From assembly GCA_020726505.1 (NCBI GenBank), contig JAHLEZ010000003.1:1240001-1304000 (forward strand): DNA of 64,000 nt, given 5' to 3'. This document shows positions 48,192-60,800 of this stretch, one piece after another. The notes under the pieces are model-generated. The model was not told the origin of the DNA, searched no databases, and saw only the letters and a program-made list of their open reading frames with translations. Origin of the DNA: Leptodontidium sp. MPI-SDFR-AT-0119. Taxonomy: Eukaryota; Ascomycota; Leotiomycetes; Helotiales; Leptodontidiaceae. A program made the translations under genes and the position numbers. Every line of letters begins with the position of its first letter. Position 1 is the first letter of the stretch.

Positions 48192-51100
48192 TTTTCATGA
48201 GGTCGATGAGTCCTTCGAACTTAGTTTCGTTGAAGTAGGTGCAATTATTTCTGCGATGCCATCCGCGTTCTTCTTGTGCCGAGTTGCACCCCCCCGACAG
48301 TCACCTAGGATATCAGGACCTTGTCCCTGTTGTGTGGGCAGGAAAAGAAACTTCGATCTGTCTCAGTTTATGGGTCGATCGACAATGTTTAAAACTATCT
48401 TTCGACTTGAAGATCTGCAAAAGAAAGTGTCCATGTGTAACAAATTTTCCAGGTCACCTGCTTGTCAGTCACCTCCACTCCCGCCATGCGCGGGATCCCA
48501 CGATTCCTTTGGTGGAAGTCAGACTTGCGAAATGGCCGCCCTGAGACACTGACAGGTGGCAGTAAACTAGTGAACGTTAGGCCAGTCCGTGAAGTCCAAG
48601 CTGGAAGGTGAGATTGAGACGGCATCCTGCGTCGAACACCGGAACATGCTTCGAGAACCAATTCCAAACACATGCCAGGTTCCAATCTGTTCTAAGAAAC
48701 AGTGGATGGACAGAGTTTGGTCACAAGCACGATCATCAGTTAGTCTATCATGGCAAGCAACTGCAAAACTTTCAAACCGGCAACGGCGCTCATTGTATGA
48801 GACTTACGGTTTTGGCACTGACATGCACGTAGTTGAATTTTGACTCGAGGCTGATCTTGAGAATTTGGAGCCGTCTTGGGCAACGTTGGACAGCAGCGAC
48901 CCCTTGTCACTCGGGACTCTGTTTGTCTAAAAACGTTGCTCAACCCCAATTTTGGGACGACTAAACATTCCCCAACTTGCCCCTTGGACGGTAGGCTGCA
49001 TGCTCGTCAAACTCGGTGCAAGGCATCTTCAACAACCCAAGATGCGGTTGGACTTGCTTGCTTCTTTAGAAAGGTTGAGAGAGCTTCTCTTGCAGGTAGC
49101 AAGGGTGAGCACGGGAATCGATCGAGGAATTTCTTTTAAAATACAGTTTGAGACTTGAGATGTGACGGAGGTTTCGGACGGTGCGGAAGATTGATCAACA
49201 GTTCTTTTGCGAGAATGGTCGCTAAACTCGAAGAACCCCCGAAAGGTTGGAGGGTGATATCGGCAGATTGCCAAAGGACCCAATAAGTTAGTTCAAAGGC
49301 TGAATCTCGCCTCCCAGACCCGAGTTGAACCGACGATGTTGGTTGTCAAGAGCTCTTGAAACAGTACAGGAATAAGTGAAGCTGAAGTGAGGACGAAGAT
49401 CTACCTAAGTAGGGACGGGGCTAGGTGCAAGATCCTTGGTCGTTGAAAAGAGACAAATCCACAGGAAATGACAGGCCCTGGCTCCCTTGTTCCCAGGGTC
49501 GATATCGATTTTTCATCCGGCTTGTCGTTGATCCGCAGAGTAGAGAGAGATCGTGTGGGATGTACACAGGGAAGGAGGAGCAAGGAATTGGGTGGAGAGA
49601 TCAGGTTTCATGTCTATTTGGACAATGAAATCGAACGCAATGTGTTATGAGAGTGTTGACTTGCCTGTTATATTCTCCTCCTCCTCTTCTTCATCTTCTT
49701 CTGCTCCTCATTCTCCTTCTTCTTCTCCATCTTTCTTGTCCGCTTGTTTCGAGCCTGTTTGATGCAAGGGCGAAAATGATGCTGGCGCGAGTCTGCTTTG
49801 TGCACGAGTCACGAGATACGAGTCATGATCAGAAACGGGAAGAGGCGTGCGAATTCAGGGAGAGGCGGCAGGAGAATAGCGTACCCTCCGTAGATCTCTT
49901 CAATACCACTGGCTAGAATCCATGGCGCTGGGGCTCCATGGCTTGCATTAGTCCCTCGAAGTCGCCGACCTGAAATCCCAAAGACCTGGGTCACTCTCAA
50001 CGACTGGGCACAGCGTCGCGTTGGTAAGCGAGTTACCGTCTGCACAACATCGAGCATCGGCGGCTTGCCAAATGAAGAAGAAATGAAAGCATCTGCAGTC
50101 TGCAATATGTTTGGAGGATCCTTCTCTCAACAACGAACCTTACCAGATTCCAGTAGCCGGACCCATGGGGAGAGATACAGAGGCACTCGCTCCTCTGCTC
50201 CTCCCTGCTGCTCCCAGCTTATTATTGCCATCTGTATTGGGAATCTCGACTTGCTCGAACAAGCGCCGCATCGCTGCCGAAGACGGTCTATGTTGTACAA
50301 ATCAGGCCCAGATATGCAGCAGACGTTGTACAGCACAGAACTCATCCACAAGTACGCACCCGCACCCGCACCCGCAAACCGGTCAGTAGGTGCATGTTTG
50401 GCATAGAGCTAGTTTAGTCTGATTCTACACATTACGGAGGTAAATTTACGTACTAGGTAAGGCTTCCACTACTGGGCCGGCACAAAGATTTTGACACAAG
50501 ATCGGCATATTATTGGACCACGAAGAGCCAAACTAGTAGGTGGACTACTGCAGTAATTTTGAATCCGATTCTTTGACCTGGCCGCGGCAAAGGGAGCTAC
50601 TGTAGCTAGCCTCTAGGCGTGGCGAAACGGTTGTTGCGTTGAACAGCGGAAACGAGGCTATCGCCGATTTCCTCCGCCAGCCGGTAATGGCACGGCCACA
50701 GTACAGCACATACAGTAGAAAGTATGGAGGATTTGAGTCGTAGCGCAGTAAACGGCCCTTCGACGACGCCCGGAAGATCTTGGCTTGGCTACGGAGAAAC
50801 GTCCAGCCAAAAAGACGTGCCTGATCCAGGAAACGCTCGGGACCGTCACTTATTCCTTCCTGCCTGTCTTTGTTAGGCTCGATCTGACCCGAGCGGCAGA
50901 AAACTCAAAAAACAAAAGTCCACCGAAGTAGGCAGGGTAGGTAGTTAGTGTGGTAGTGGACCGGGTATCGTGGTTGACGATAGCACTCGGTTACGGAGAG
51001 TGAGATTGACAGTGCAGATCCGTTGGGGTGATCTGCTGAACTGAGATCAGATCAGATCAGATCAGACCAGGGCAGGGCAGGGCAGGGAAGAGCGATATTC

Positions 51101-51605
51101 TATCACGTGTAGTGCAGCAGATCATCGAAGACCCTGGGTCATGGCGATCTGATCCGTTTGTTTCTTCTCCGGTCTCCCGTTGTTTATCTGCATGTCTTTT
51201 CCTTGATGTCTTTGTCTCCCTGATCTGGCCCTTACTTCGGCGCTCATGCTCACGGCACCAATCGCAAGATCCATAGCAATACAAGCGTCATAGCATGGGC
51301 ATTGAATAGCAGACGAACTTGAATGTTTGGTACCTTTTTCTTTTTTTTTGCAAGATTGGTAGTGACGAACAAAGTCTAAAAATGCACTTCTGTTTTAAGA
51401 AAGTGAAGGAAAGTGAAGCGGCTATTCACAATTGGTAGGATCCTACGAGATCCTTGCCATGTGACAAGCCCTTGCTGGCATGTCGTTCGTGCCTTCTCAC
51501 CTTCATGTGGCGTCTCTTCCCAAAGACCGGGACAAACAAACGTTCGAAGTGGTCCAAGCTGGAGATTGTACTAGGTCAGATGGGTAGGCTGGAGGGGAGG
51601 AGTTA

Positions 51606-51628
51606 GGGGTAGGGGGCAGGGGCAGGGG
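51606..51628 (+). other. Potential G-quadruplex motif
   Basis: Runs GGGG, GGGGG, GGGG and GGGG separated by TA, CA and CA. It fits a tight G4. It is non-coding, about 3.7 kb upstream of flbD. Confidence 0.6.
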
Positions 51629-52394
51629 CAAGCAAAGTCTCGGGATTTATTTAGAAGCAAAGGAAATGAATGAGTAGCTAATTGGGAAACCCTACGAGAA
51701 AAGAAACGACGAGAGGAGAAAAGAAATGTGACATGAAGCTGCAAACAATGCATTGCATTGCCGTGCTATAGGCCAAAGTGAAGTCAAGTGAAGCCGGGTC
51801 AAGTGGTGATGTGCCGGATGTTCTGTCGTTGTCTTATTGTACAACGGCTATAGTTTTGTGCAGCGTAGAGTTTTGTGTCCTGGAAATTTATATCCCTTCT
51901 CTTGACAAGGACCGGGTGCCGAGTCAGGGCAAAGCATCACTGCATCAGAGAGATCAAGATGTGGCGAGCAAGGATGAGGAACATCATGGGGATTTCGGAC
52001 GGGCACTCACAATTCCGCTTGGATCTGCCTCACCGGGCATCCACCACCGGCAAGGATCCGGACAAGGTACAAGGAAGCACAATAAGAAAAGCAAGCTCAG
52101 AAATGGAAGTAAGGTTAAATAAATGAAGCCGGCCGATAGTAATGCGACGCAATTGAAGATGTATGTAACGTATTTTACCTTCCAGGTTAACTTGGAGGTT
52201 TGCATAGCGATCATCGCAGGTGAGGAGGGCTCGATTGTTACAAACGAGATTCCTCTCAGACCTGCATGTACACTTGTATTGAAAGGAACGAAATGTGTCG
52301 TGACAACTTAATAGCTTTCGATTGTAGGAAATGCTTACGTTCATATTGTCTCTCAAGCTTTCAAAGGACCGCATTAGAGGCTTTAATCGTTACC

Positions 52395-52424
52395 TTCCAA
52401 TGGCTTCCAATGGCTTCCAATGGC
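52395..52424 (+). repeat. Three perfect copies of a 10-bp unit
   Basis: TTCCAATGGC repeated three times in tandem. Each unit carries CCAAT, so it could bind CCAAT-box factors; that is inference. Confidence 0.9.
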
Positions 52425-54090
52425 ATGGCCCGGATGAAGTTGATTGCATCTGACCCCCCATTTGCGTCCCCACTCCCAATCGTACAGTACAGTAGATACT
52501 CTGTAGTCATAGGTGTGCGGCTGGGTCAAGTTATCATAGCCGTGGTTAGATTTCTTGAGCCCCAAACTACTGCTCAAAACGTCAACATTAACGCTGATGT
52601 CAACGGGCTCGACCTTGCTCTACCTGCCTACAGTAGCCCCTTTCCAGTGCTCGGGCGTGAACTATCTATCTTAATACGGTATTCTAAAGACTCAAAGGTA
52701 CATCCATTTCTGTAGCCTGTAGCAGGGCAAACCACTCGTTTTGCTCTATCTGTGTATCCGTGTCCTTATTAATCACCCTCCTCTTGTCTTCCTTTCGTCG
52801 CCTTTCTATGTCACTAGTGAATGCTGCGTCACCAGGGTTGACCCGGCCGCCCAGTGCCCTGGGATCGGATTGGCTGTTTTCCGACATGTCTATATCAGCT
52901 CTGCTGTCTGGGCTCATCTACTCTCGTCTCATCTGCCTTTCTCATCTGTCTTCGGCGTTGAAGAAAGATAGGTAGCGATAGTTGTGGGAATGTCATTTGC
53001 CGATGCAGAGACACGGACAGCATGTATTATTTGGTATTTTAATATCATGAAGAGGAGGACAGGGGCAGGGCCGGACACGCACGCCCAAATGGAGACAATG
53101 GGTGGCCTTGTTTCAGCCCCAGACTCAGATCTTCAACCGTTTGTGGGAACGGGCCTTGTGCTCTCCCGGCTGTTGACGCCTCTTTGGGAATTGGGCAGCC
53201 CAGCCTAGCCAGTAAATTTACAAGAGGCACAGGAATGCTTCCAGGCGCTCCGCCTTTCTCTCTTGCAGCAGTGCGCTACTGCAGTTCCGATCGAGGCCCA
53301 TGGCATGGCTGCCTCCCTTCCCTCCGTCCCCTTCCCTTCGGTGGCCAGCGGATGGGATCCTGGATGGCGGGCGGGACTGCAAGTGCTACGCCGGATGCTT
53401 GGTGTGTGTGTGGTCGGTGCAGAGCTGTGGTGTGGTGTGCTGTGTGTGCTGTGTGTGGTGTGGTGTGGTGTGGTGTGCTGGCTGGCTGGCTGGGAAGCAG
53501 AAAAGTAAATAAATAATATTCCATCCTCGGCTACGCCTGATGGGGAAAATACATGACTATTTGTTGGGTTGGTGTTGTTGTTGTTATTAGTGTTAGTGTT
53601 AGTGTTAGCGTCAGTGAATGGCTGGCCTGGCCTTGCAAAGCAGTGCAGCGCAGTCCCAGCTGAAAGGACAGTGGAAGCCACCCGTTCGTTCCCGTTCGTT
53701 GGTTATGGACGATAGGAATAGAATGGCAGGGAATGAGATATCATGGCGTGGATGGGATATCATGGGGAGAATGCCTCAGGTAGGTAGTGATTGACACCGT
53801 GCCCTCTACTCCCCCTCTACTCTGTTCTACTCTCCCTGTCCTTGTCCCTACAGTACCACCACCACTGCCACTACCACTCCTTCTACCACCACCTAGGTAT
53901 TGTCTATCCCTATCCCTATCCCTACCTATCCCTTCCCTCCCCTTCCCTTCCCTTGGTCGTATCCCATGCCTCATTTACCTACTCTGTACTGTTCTTCCTT
54001 CCAGTACATGTACGTCTCGTGCAGTGGTCCAAGTAGCAAGCAGTAGGTAGTTTTTGCATGTCTGTCTCCCTCATTTTTCTGCTCTAAGTC

Positions 54091-54140
54091 GAGTTGAGTT
54101 GAGTTGAGTTAAGTTGAGTTGAGTTGACTCGAGTTGAGTC
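54091..54140 (+). repeat. (GAGTT)n tandem repeat
   Basis: Imperfect pentamer repeat with single variants (AAGTT, GACTC), 1.2 kb upstream of flbD. Confidence 0.9.
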
Positions 54141-55325
54141 CTCCTGTAGTAGTCCTCGCTCATCAACAAGGGCCATGCGGAGGTGGTACCTGCTCCTCAC
54201 CTACCTAGGCTCTCCTCCTCATACCCTCTCTCTGTCTTGCTCTTAGGTACCGTCCGTCCTCTTGCTCTGCTCTGCCTGCGGCTGCCGCAGATTTTTATTG
54301 ATCTTCGTCCACTTCACCTTCTCCCCTGTCCGTGGCTGCCCCCCCCCTTCTCTCCCCCCGGCTGTCCAGGGGTGCGTCGAATTTTCAAATATTCCAACGC
54401 TCCCGACTTCATACCACCGTCCCAGCAGTCAGGGCGCCTCATGTACCCCCAGCAGTGATCCCGGACGTCCTGGTTCATGCCTGTTCGTTGCGTTTGCTTG
54501 TTCAACCCCCACTACCTCATCAATACTTGTAACTGGCTACCACGGGCCTGATCTGTCCTACAAGCGCCTGGTCTTCACACTCACATACTCATATACCACT
54601 TCATGACCTGCTTCGCTTCTTCGCTCACTTCATCCTCCTCCCCTTCAGCAACCACAAAGGCTTGCACCGGAGACCTGTGGATTTATCATCAAGAGATAGA
54701 CCACATTCTCTTGTCCGGAAAACGGCTCTTCCCACTCCACTACACAAAAAGGGCCACTTGACTCGAAATTTGTCTACATCAGAATTTCGCTGCCAACTTG
54801 ATCAGCGAGGGAACCTCCTAGCCCTGGCTCTTTCAACTGCCTCCACAACTGTCATCGAACGAGAGACACCCTCCCCGCATCTCCTGCATTGCATTGTCTT
54901 GAATATCGATCAGACCAACGTAAGCTACAGTGGGACCAAAGCCAGAGGTCTCTAGCACGGCATCAACTTGACCGATCCAACTACTTTTCGGTGGCTGGAG
55001 GCTAACCACGCCCCCTCCCGAAGTATCCATTGCTCCCCGTTCTCCTGGCGGCTAGGCATAGACTAGCAGTCAGCACCACTCGATTTAGTCCAAAACTGTC
55101 ATATCGAAGCGTCGGCCTACAGATCTTGACCATTCTAGTCACATAACTATTTCGGACAATTTTCATCGTGCTACTAGCACGGAGATCTGAAATCGGGGCT
55201 ATATCTCACCGCTCATCTCCCAACGGCTGTTAGTTCTTGCAGCTCGTTGAAATCAGACTTCTGATCTTGAAAGATTCATCATCGGCTTTTCCACTTCTTC
55301 GTCCATTGTAACATCGACCCAAGCC

Positions 55326-56294
55326 ATGTCTTCATCACATCGACGAGGACCTTGGTCTCAAGGAGAAGACGCCTATCTTGTCCAATTGGTTCACACACAG
55401 GGCGCGTTGAACTGGGTACGAATCGCACAACTCATCGGTTCGAGATCGCCAAAACAGTGCCGGGAACGATACCACCAGAATCTCAAGCCAACACTCAACC
55501 ATGAGCCGATCAGCCCCGAAGAAGGACTACAGATTGAGCGTATGGTCGGTGAGATGGGAAAGCGGTGGGCAGAGATTGCTCGAAGGCTTCATGGACGGAG
55601 TGACAACGCAGTAAAGAACTGGTGGAATGGAAGCATGAACCGGCGAAGGCGTCTTGATATTCGACGGAGGACATCAACTCAGCACTCCAACCATTTCGAT
55701 GAGAGATCCCAGCCACTATCATTCGCCAGACCAGCTTCTAATCACCCATTGTCCATCACCTCCACTAATTTCCCTTCGAGGATGGGCATGGATGGACCAC
55801 TGCCATCACCAGCAGTCTCGGAAGCTTCAAGGGCAGAGTCGATAGAGGGTGCTCCTTCACTTATTTCAGATGCCAGCTCCGCCTTTTCAGTATCTCCTCG
55901 CTTAGCACAGTCACCATGCCTGGAGCTACCGCCCCTGCATTCGTTCTCTCGAGACAGCAGACGACCCAGTCTACCCATCATCCCATTCAGATCAACCAAC
56001 GCTTTCCTCTCGGAGGGAGACAACCAGGCATATACATTCACACGGTTTCATGGTGACTCGAAGACGCCCACATCGAGCGCAAATTCTTCCTCGATTCGTC
56101 GGACAGAGCAGCACAACTACCAAATACCATCGCACTCACCACGAATGTACCACCCAGAATCTCGAGCGCAGCTTCCGACAGCACCACCAACGCCTGTCCA
56201 GCTTCCACCTCTGCAGCTCGCCTCTCGATATGAAAATCAGGAACAGTCAGCGGAGCGAGATACGAGGATGCATCTTTCTTCGTTATTGGGATGA
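55326..56294 (+). CDS. flbD: R2R3 Myb transcription factor FlbD
   Basis: FlbD (rca-1 in Neurospora) acts in the nucleus to start asexual development in Aspergillus, upstream of brlA. In other fungi it also affects sexual development. The single exon encodes 322 residues, close to the Aspergillus protein. Two Myb repeats fill the N-terminus. R2 starts at about residue 7 (RGPWSQGEDAYLVQLVH) with Trp residues at about 10 and 30 and ends around RSPKQCRERYHQNLKP. R3 runs to about 110 and includes GKRWAEIARRLHGRSDNAVK and NWWNGSMNRRRR. The linker NHEPISPEEG resembles that of FlbD. The rest is Ser/Pro-rich and disordered, with a short Leu-rich end (MHLSSLLG). The ATG at 55326 opens the Myb region directly. 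No intron is needed. The target sites are not shown by the sequence. Confidence 0.94.
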   Translation: MSSSHRRGPWSQGEDAYLVQLVHTQGALNWVRIAQLIGSRSPKQCRERYHQNLKPTLNHEPISPEEGLQIERMVGEMGKRWAEIARRLHGRSDNAVKNWWNGSMNRRRRLDIRRRTSTQHSNHFDERSQPLSFARPASNHPLSITSTNFPSRMGMDGPLPSPAVSEASRAESIEGAPSLISDASSAFSVSPRLAQSPCLELPPLHSFSRDSRRPSLPIIPFRSTNAFLSEGDNQAYTFTRFHGDSKTPTSSANSSSIRRTEQHNYQIPSHSPRMYHPESRAQLPTAPPTPVQLPPLQLASRYENQEQSAERDTRMHLSSLLG

Positions 56295-57862
56295 TTCTCG
56301 AAAGCATTGAACTCTCTTAAGGAGATTCAAAACCCGAGGTTATTGTCTTATGTTATGCACGGATAGGAGCTCGTTAATCAGGCGTCTCTACAATTCTCCG
56401 TTATAGATAGGTGGACAGAATAGTACACTCACACAGGAGGTTTTCATGAGCAACGTCTTTCTTTGGTAGTCACGAACGGGAATGTACGTCCCATAATATC
56501 ATGTATATTGTTTTGTCAGATACCCACTCAACATGTCAATATTCAACCCATTCTTGTATATATAGATCTACCCGAACTCGGAAACCTTTTTCATGTTTCA
56601 GCATGCTCTGAGAAATCCTTGGCATTGTGTTTTATTTGATGGGACTTCTTGTCTTCTAAGCGTGCGGAGTAGACTTGATTCCAAGAGTACAAGTCTTTGA
56701 TGCGTTTTGTAGCTAGGCACTGATCCTCACGACAATCGTAATCCTGTACCTGTGGACCCGAATTCGGCACCGCTCATCTCAAAAACCACACAGTCTAAAG
56801 GGGGGCTGTCCAAAGCCAGCCCAAGGATAATATGTAACACCCGTAGATCTCCATGTCTAATACATGAATAGTGGCTTTCCACTCGAGCACATCCGGGTAA
56901 GCCTCCCCTAACTCTAAGACACGTTGCGACTCAGAGCGACGATTTGTGCGACCAAGTACCACCGCCCCAGCAATTGTTGGGAACATAGAAGCTCCTGCAT
57001 GGTGGAGCCAGTGTAGTGCCTACCACCTCACGTCAAGCCACGATCCAGATCATCTGAGGACTTGCAAGGAAAGCCTTGCCACACGAACCACCTCGACAAT
57101 GGCCAAAAACCAAAAAGAAAAGGAGCAATGAAGCAAAAAGATAATGAAACGAACAGGGCGAAGCAGAATAGTCCAATCGCTGCATTGCGGTATCGCCTGC
57201 GTGAAATGAAGCAATGCTTTATGCAAAGCCCCTAGCCAGTGAAACGAAACGAAGCAAGCCGAGAGCCCCCTGAGTTGAAGCCTCTGCCTCAGAGTCGAGC
57301 GCAGAATTGATTGTGTAGCCCTGCCTAGGCTACAGATCAAGCTGATGGATTTGCACCGTGTTACCAGATATTCGAATTCCGGCAAGAAGCCCCCCGTTTA
57401 GTTTTGCGAGCCCGTGCTACCAAAACAGAGAAAAGTAAATATTGTGTTTAGGAGGTGTGGGAAGCGAGCAGGCACCAGCCGCTATTTTAGCCGACCTCGG
57501 TCTCGTACCCTTGTCTGTACCCTTGATCTGAGGATAGGAATACTCAAGGGATGTACAACAACACGACCTGGGTCATTGTTCTCATTGAACACCTCGGATT
57601 ATTAAGAGGCTTGTACGTCCCTCCTAGCTGGTACCAAATGAGCAACAATTGAGAAGAATTGCGTTGATTGTCGCTGGCGAAAGTGCTTGGGTATATAGCA
57701 TGCATGCATCACTGATGAGCCAGTGACTCTATCCCTACTCCATACTCATGTCCGCTTTCCTTTTACTCCGTCGCTGCAACGTAAAAGGCAATGTGCACCC
57801 ATATCCATATCCAACTCCTTCCAAAAAAAAAAAGTCTATGATGTCAGAGAACCGCCGAGATG
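56295..57862. other. Intergenic region between convergent flbD and OGT
   Basis: It should contain both 3' ends. A minus-strand ORF at 57050-57385 is hydrophobic but has no family features. Nothing else stands out apart from a short C-run near 57878, just inside the OGT end. Confidence 0.5.
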
Positions 57863-60800
57863 TTATAAATAGATATCCCCCCCTTCATCCGCAACCCATC
57901 TCCGCCAAGCTTCATCGTAGGCAGATTCCAAATCCGAAACCCATCTCTTCGTGTCAAAAAGTGCACATGTCCATCTGCTGTCATATAAAAGCTTCCGTAG
58001 CTCCCCAAGTCTCCCAATGCCATCCCCATAGCCAGAAGAATTCATCCTGTACGAGAGGCCACCGGCAAGCTTGATTGCATACTCTTCGTACTGGGCATCG
58101 TCTCCGGCAATGAGGTCTTCCGCCGCTTTGCGGCCCTCGTCGCCCCTTGGTAGAGCACCTTTCAGGATGGAAGCAGCCATTCGTGAGCACATCTTGTACC
58201 TGTAGCGAGGTAGAGTCAACAAAGGGGTGCTTGACCAAAGCACATCCGCTGCTGTAGTGTGAGCATTGCACTCCGGAGTATCGAGAAACAGATCACAAAC
58301 GCGAGCTCTGGAAATGTGTTGATGTTTTGGAGCCACGTCAGTAAACCAGATTCGGGACGCCACATGTTCCCCGGCCCATTCTTGGGCCGTCCGTTTGAGG
58401 TTACTTTCCCCCAGATCAGGGAACCTAAGGAGCCATAATATTGCCTTGGGAACTTTGTCTAGTATCCTCAGCCAGGTTCGGAATGTTGTGGGCTCGATCT
58501 ACCAATTATTAATACGTCAACCAAACAGAATTTGAAACCGAATAACAGACCTTGTACAGTTGATTGAAATTCCCAAGAATTATCGCATCATCAGAGAGGC
58601 TGGGGAATAATTCCTTGCGCATTTTCCACCTCCTCGACTGCTCTTCATCCCAGGAAAGCTGCCTTTCACGAGGCTCAGATTGAGCATGATCGCAGCAAAA
58701 GAATGTTTCTCGACAAAAGATTATGTTTTCCGAATAAACCCAATCCTCCTCTTCGTGAGACTGCTGATCTAGTAGTTGATCCTCTAGGTCGATATTTCGT
58801 CTCCAAGGTCGAAGAGTGTCAGGGGGAATTGCTGTCTTGTCTGCTAAGATATAGTCACACCACTCAGCCCCAAGCGTTCCTGCGAAACCCATGAACGACA
58901 TTTGGATTGGCGCGGGCCGAGCTGCAAACACCTCATTCCTTGCACCCCTGGTATATCCATTGAGGTTAACGAGAATATGGATTTCGTCTTGTACTATTTG
59001 TTGGACTAGACGATCCGCTGGCCACCCATTAGCATCTCGAAAGACTGGTGCTTCTCGTTCAATCTGTTGACGGTGGACTGAATTGTCACTTGCAGTCGTG
59101 GCATAGCAAAATGCCTTGGCTCGCGAGGGACTGTGTAGCCCGAAAACAGATTGCATACTAACAAAGTCAGTCACCAACCGTGCAGCTGAGCTTTTCAAAG
59201 GCAACTTACAGATGTGCCAGGGGATGGTTGTTGAAATCAGACGATACGTATCCAACGTTCAGATATGGTGCCGGCGGTGGAGGCGGGGGGAAAATAGATC
59301 CTTGCATCCATGGTGCTTTGAGAGTGGAGCAAGATATCCTCAAGGCGTTTCTCTGAGAGATCATTCGAATATCCTTGGCAGATAAGGGGCAAGTGAATGT
59401 ATGGAAAGGTAGTACAGTTGGTGCCGTTGGAACTGTCAAACTACCAGGGACTCGAGGCCTCGGATATTGCGAGGGAGGCAACTGCCGGTCTAGAACATAC
59501 CTATCATGGTACCATCGATGCATGGCGCGTTTGATGGCTCGCTCTATCAGTCGTACAACTCGCGCACCTTCCCATCGCTGTCCTGCCCATGAGCCCAGTG
59601 CAATCTGCATGCTTTCCCTTTTCTCTACTGGCCACCGGTCCCCGGAGTCGGCTGCCTCAAGTTGTTGAAGAAATGGATGAAGCGCTTGATCCATGAGAAT
59701 CCCACGACCCCAGACAGAACCATCCTTTAACTGCTTTGCAACTATGTCAACAACACGTTTCATCCAGCCGCCGCCTTCTCCATTTGATCTGGCATCTGTT
59801 ATCATGCCTGTTTCATCGACGTGCCATCTGTCCTGTCTACCGTTGTCTAATACCACTCCTCCTCGCCCCGCCCAGTCACAAACCGAATTGAGGGCGTTTG
59901 CCAGGCCGCAAACCGCTTCTGCGAAATCGGGACTTGACGCAACCGCACGCCTGTAGTATTCGATGGCATCACTAGTGCGGCCCTGGTCCTTCACAGCGTT
60001 CGCCAAATTGGCCAAAGCAATGTCGAAGGAGCCGTCACAAGCCACGGCTTTCTCATACATTGTGATGGCAGCTGCAAGCTGGCCAATGTCCTTCAGAAGA
60101 CTGCCAAGATTTGTATATATATGTGCATGCCGCGAATCCAGGTTGAGTCCGTAATTGTAATATGCAAGTGCAAGAGCAACTCCGCTGCCTGGAACAACTC
60201 CGGGTATGGTAGGCTGAGTGGAAGAATCTCTCGGCTGAAGAGGGCGGTGTGATGGTGGTTGTTGCACGCCCGCGAGGAGAATGCCCACATTGTTCGCGGT
60301 CGAAGGACTAGGTTGGAGCGACAGAGAAAGGTAGTATAGTGCCAGAATATCTCCCACTCCTGTTGGCAGCCTCGAGATTCTTTGGCGAGAGCTGCCATTG
60401 GACATGGCATCTTGGAAGATCTTCGCAAGTGACAGGAGTGAGTTGCTCGTGGTTGAAATGGCAGCACGCCGAGCGAGGCCTTCAGGGACATGTTGAAGTC
60501 CTGGAAGCTCGCCGTTTCTGGTAAATACAAGCCGCGCTGTCTGTAGGGCTTTGTCCGGAGGTAGCAGAAGTGGTGAAGAGCTGGATTGCTGGGGAGGAGA
60601 TTTGAAATCAGAACGCAATGGGTGGATTCCATCTAGCGACAGGACATTTACAATCCGTCTAATGAGATCCTGAATTCCATGGAAACTTCGTCCCGTGCTG
60701 ATGAGAACAGCTTCCTCGAATGCTTTCGAGGCTCCATTAATGTCACCCAGAGCATACAGCATATTCCCCTTAGCATGAACCAAGGCAAGAATTCGTCCAC

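Larger units (their letters stand above)
46001..55325. other. 9-kb non-coding region upstream of flbD
   Basis: No gene I can support. It is full of simple repeats and short motifs: CAGA (47525), CTT (48173), a 10-bp triplicate (52395), GATCA (51044), GAGTT (54091), G-runs (51606), and TACAGTACC at 47432 and 53849. Pyrimidine-rich tracts in the last 1.5 kb suggest the promoter and long leader of flbD. A possible leader intron starts at GTAAGC 54920, uncertain. Long upstream regions are usual for developmental regulators. Confidence 0.5.
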
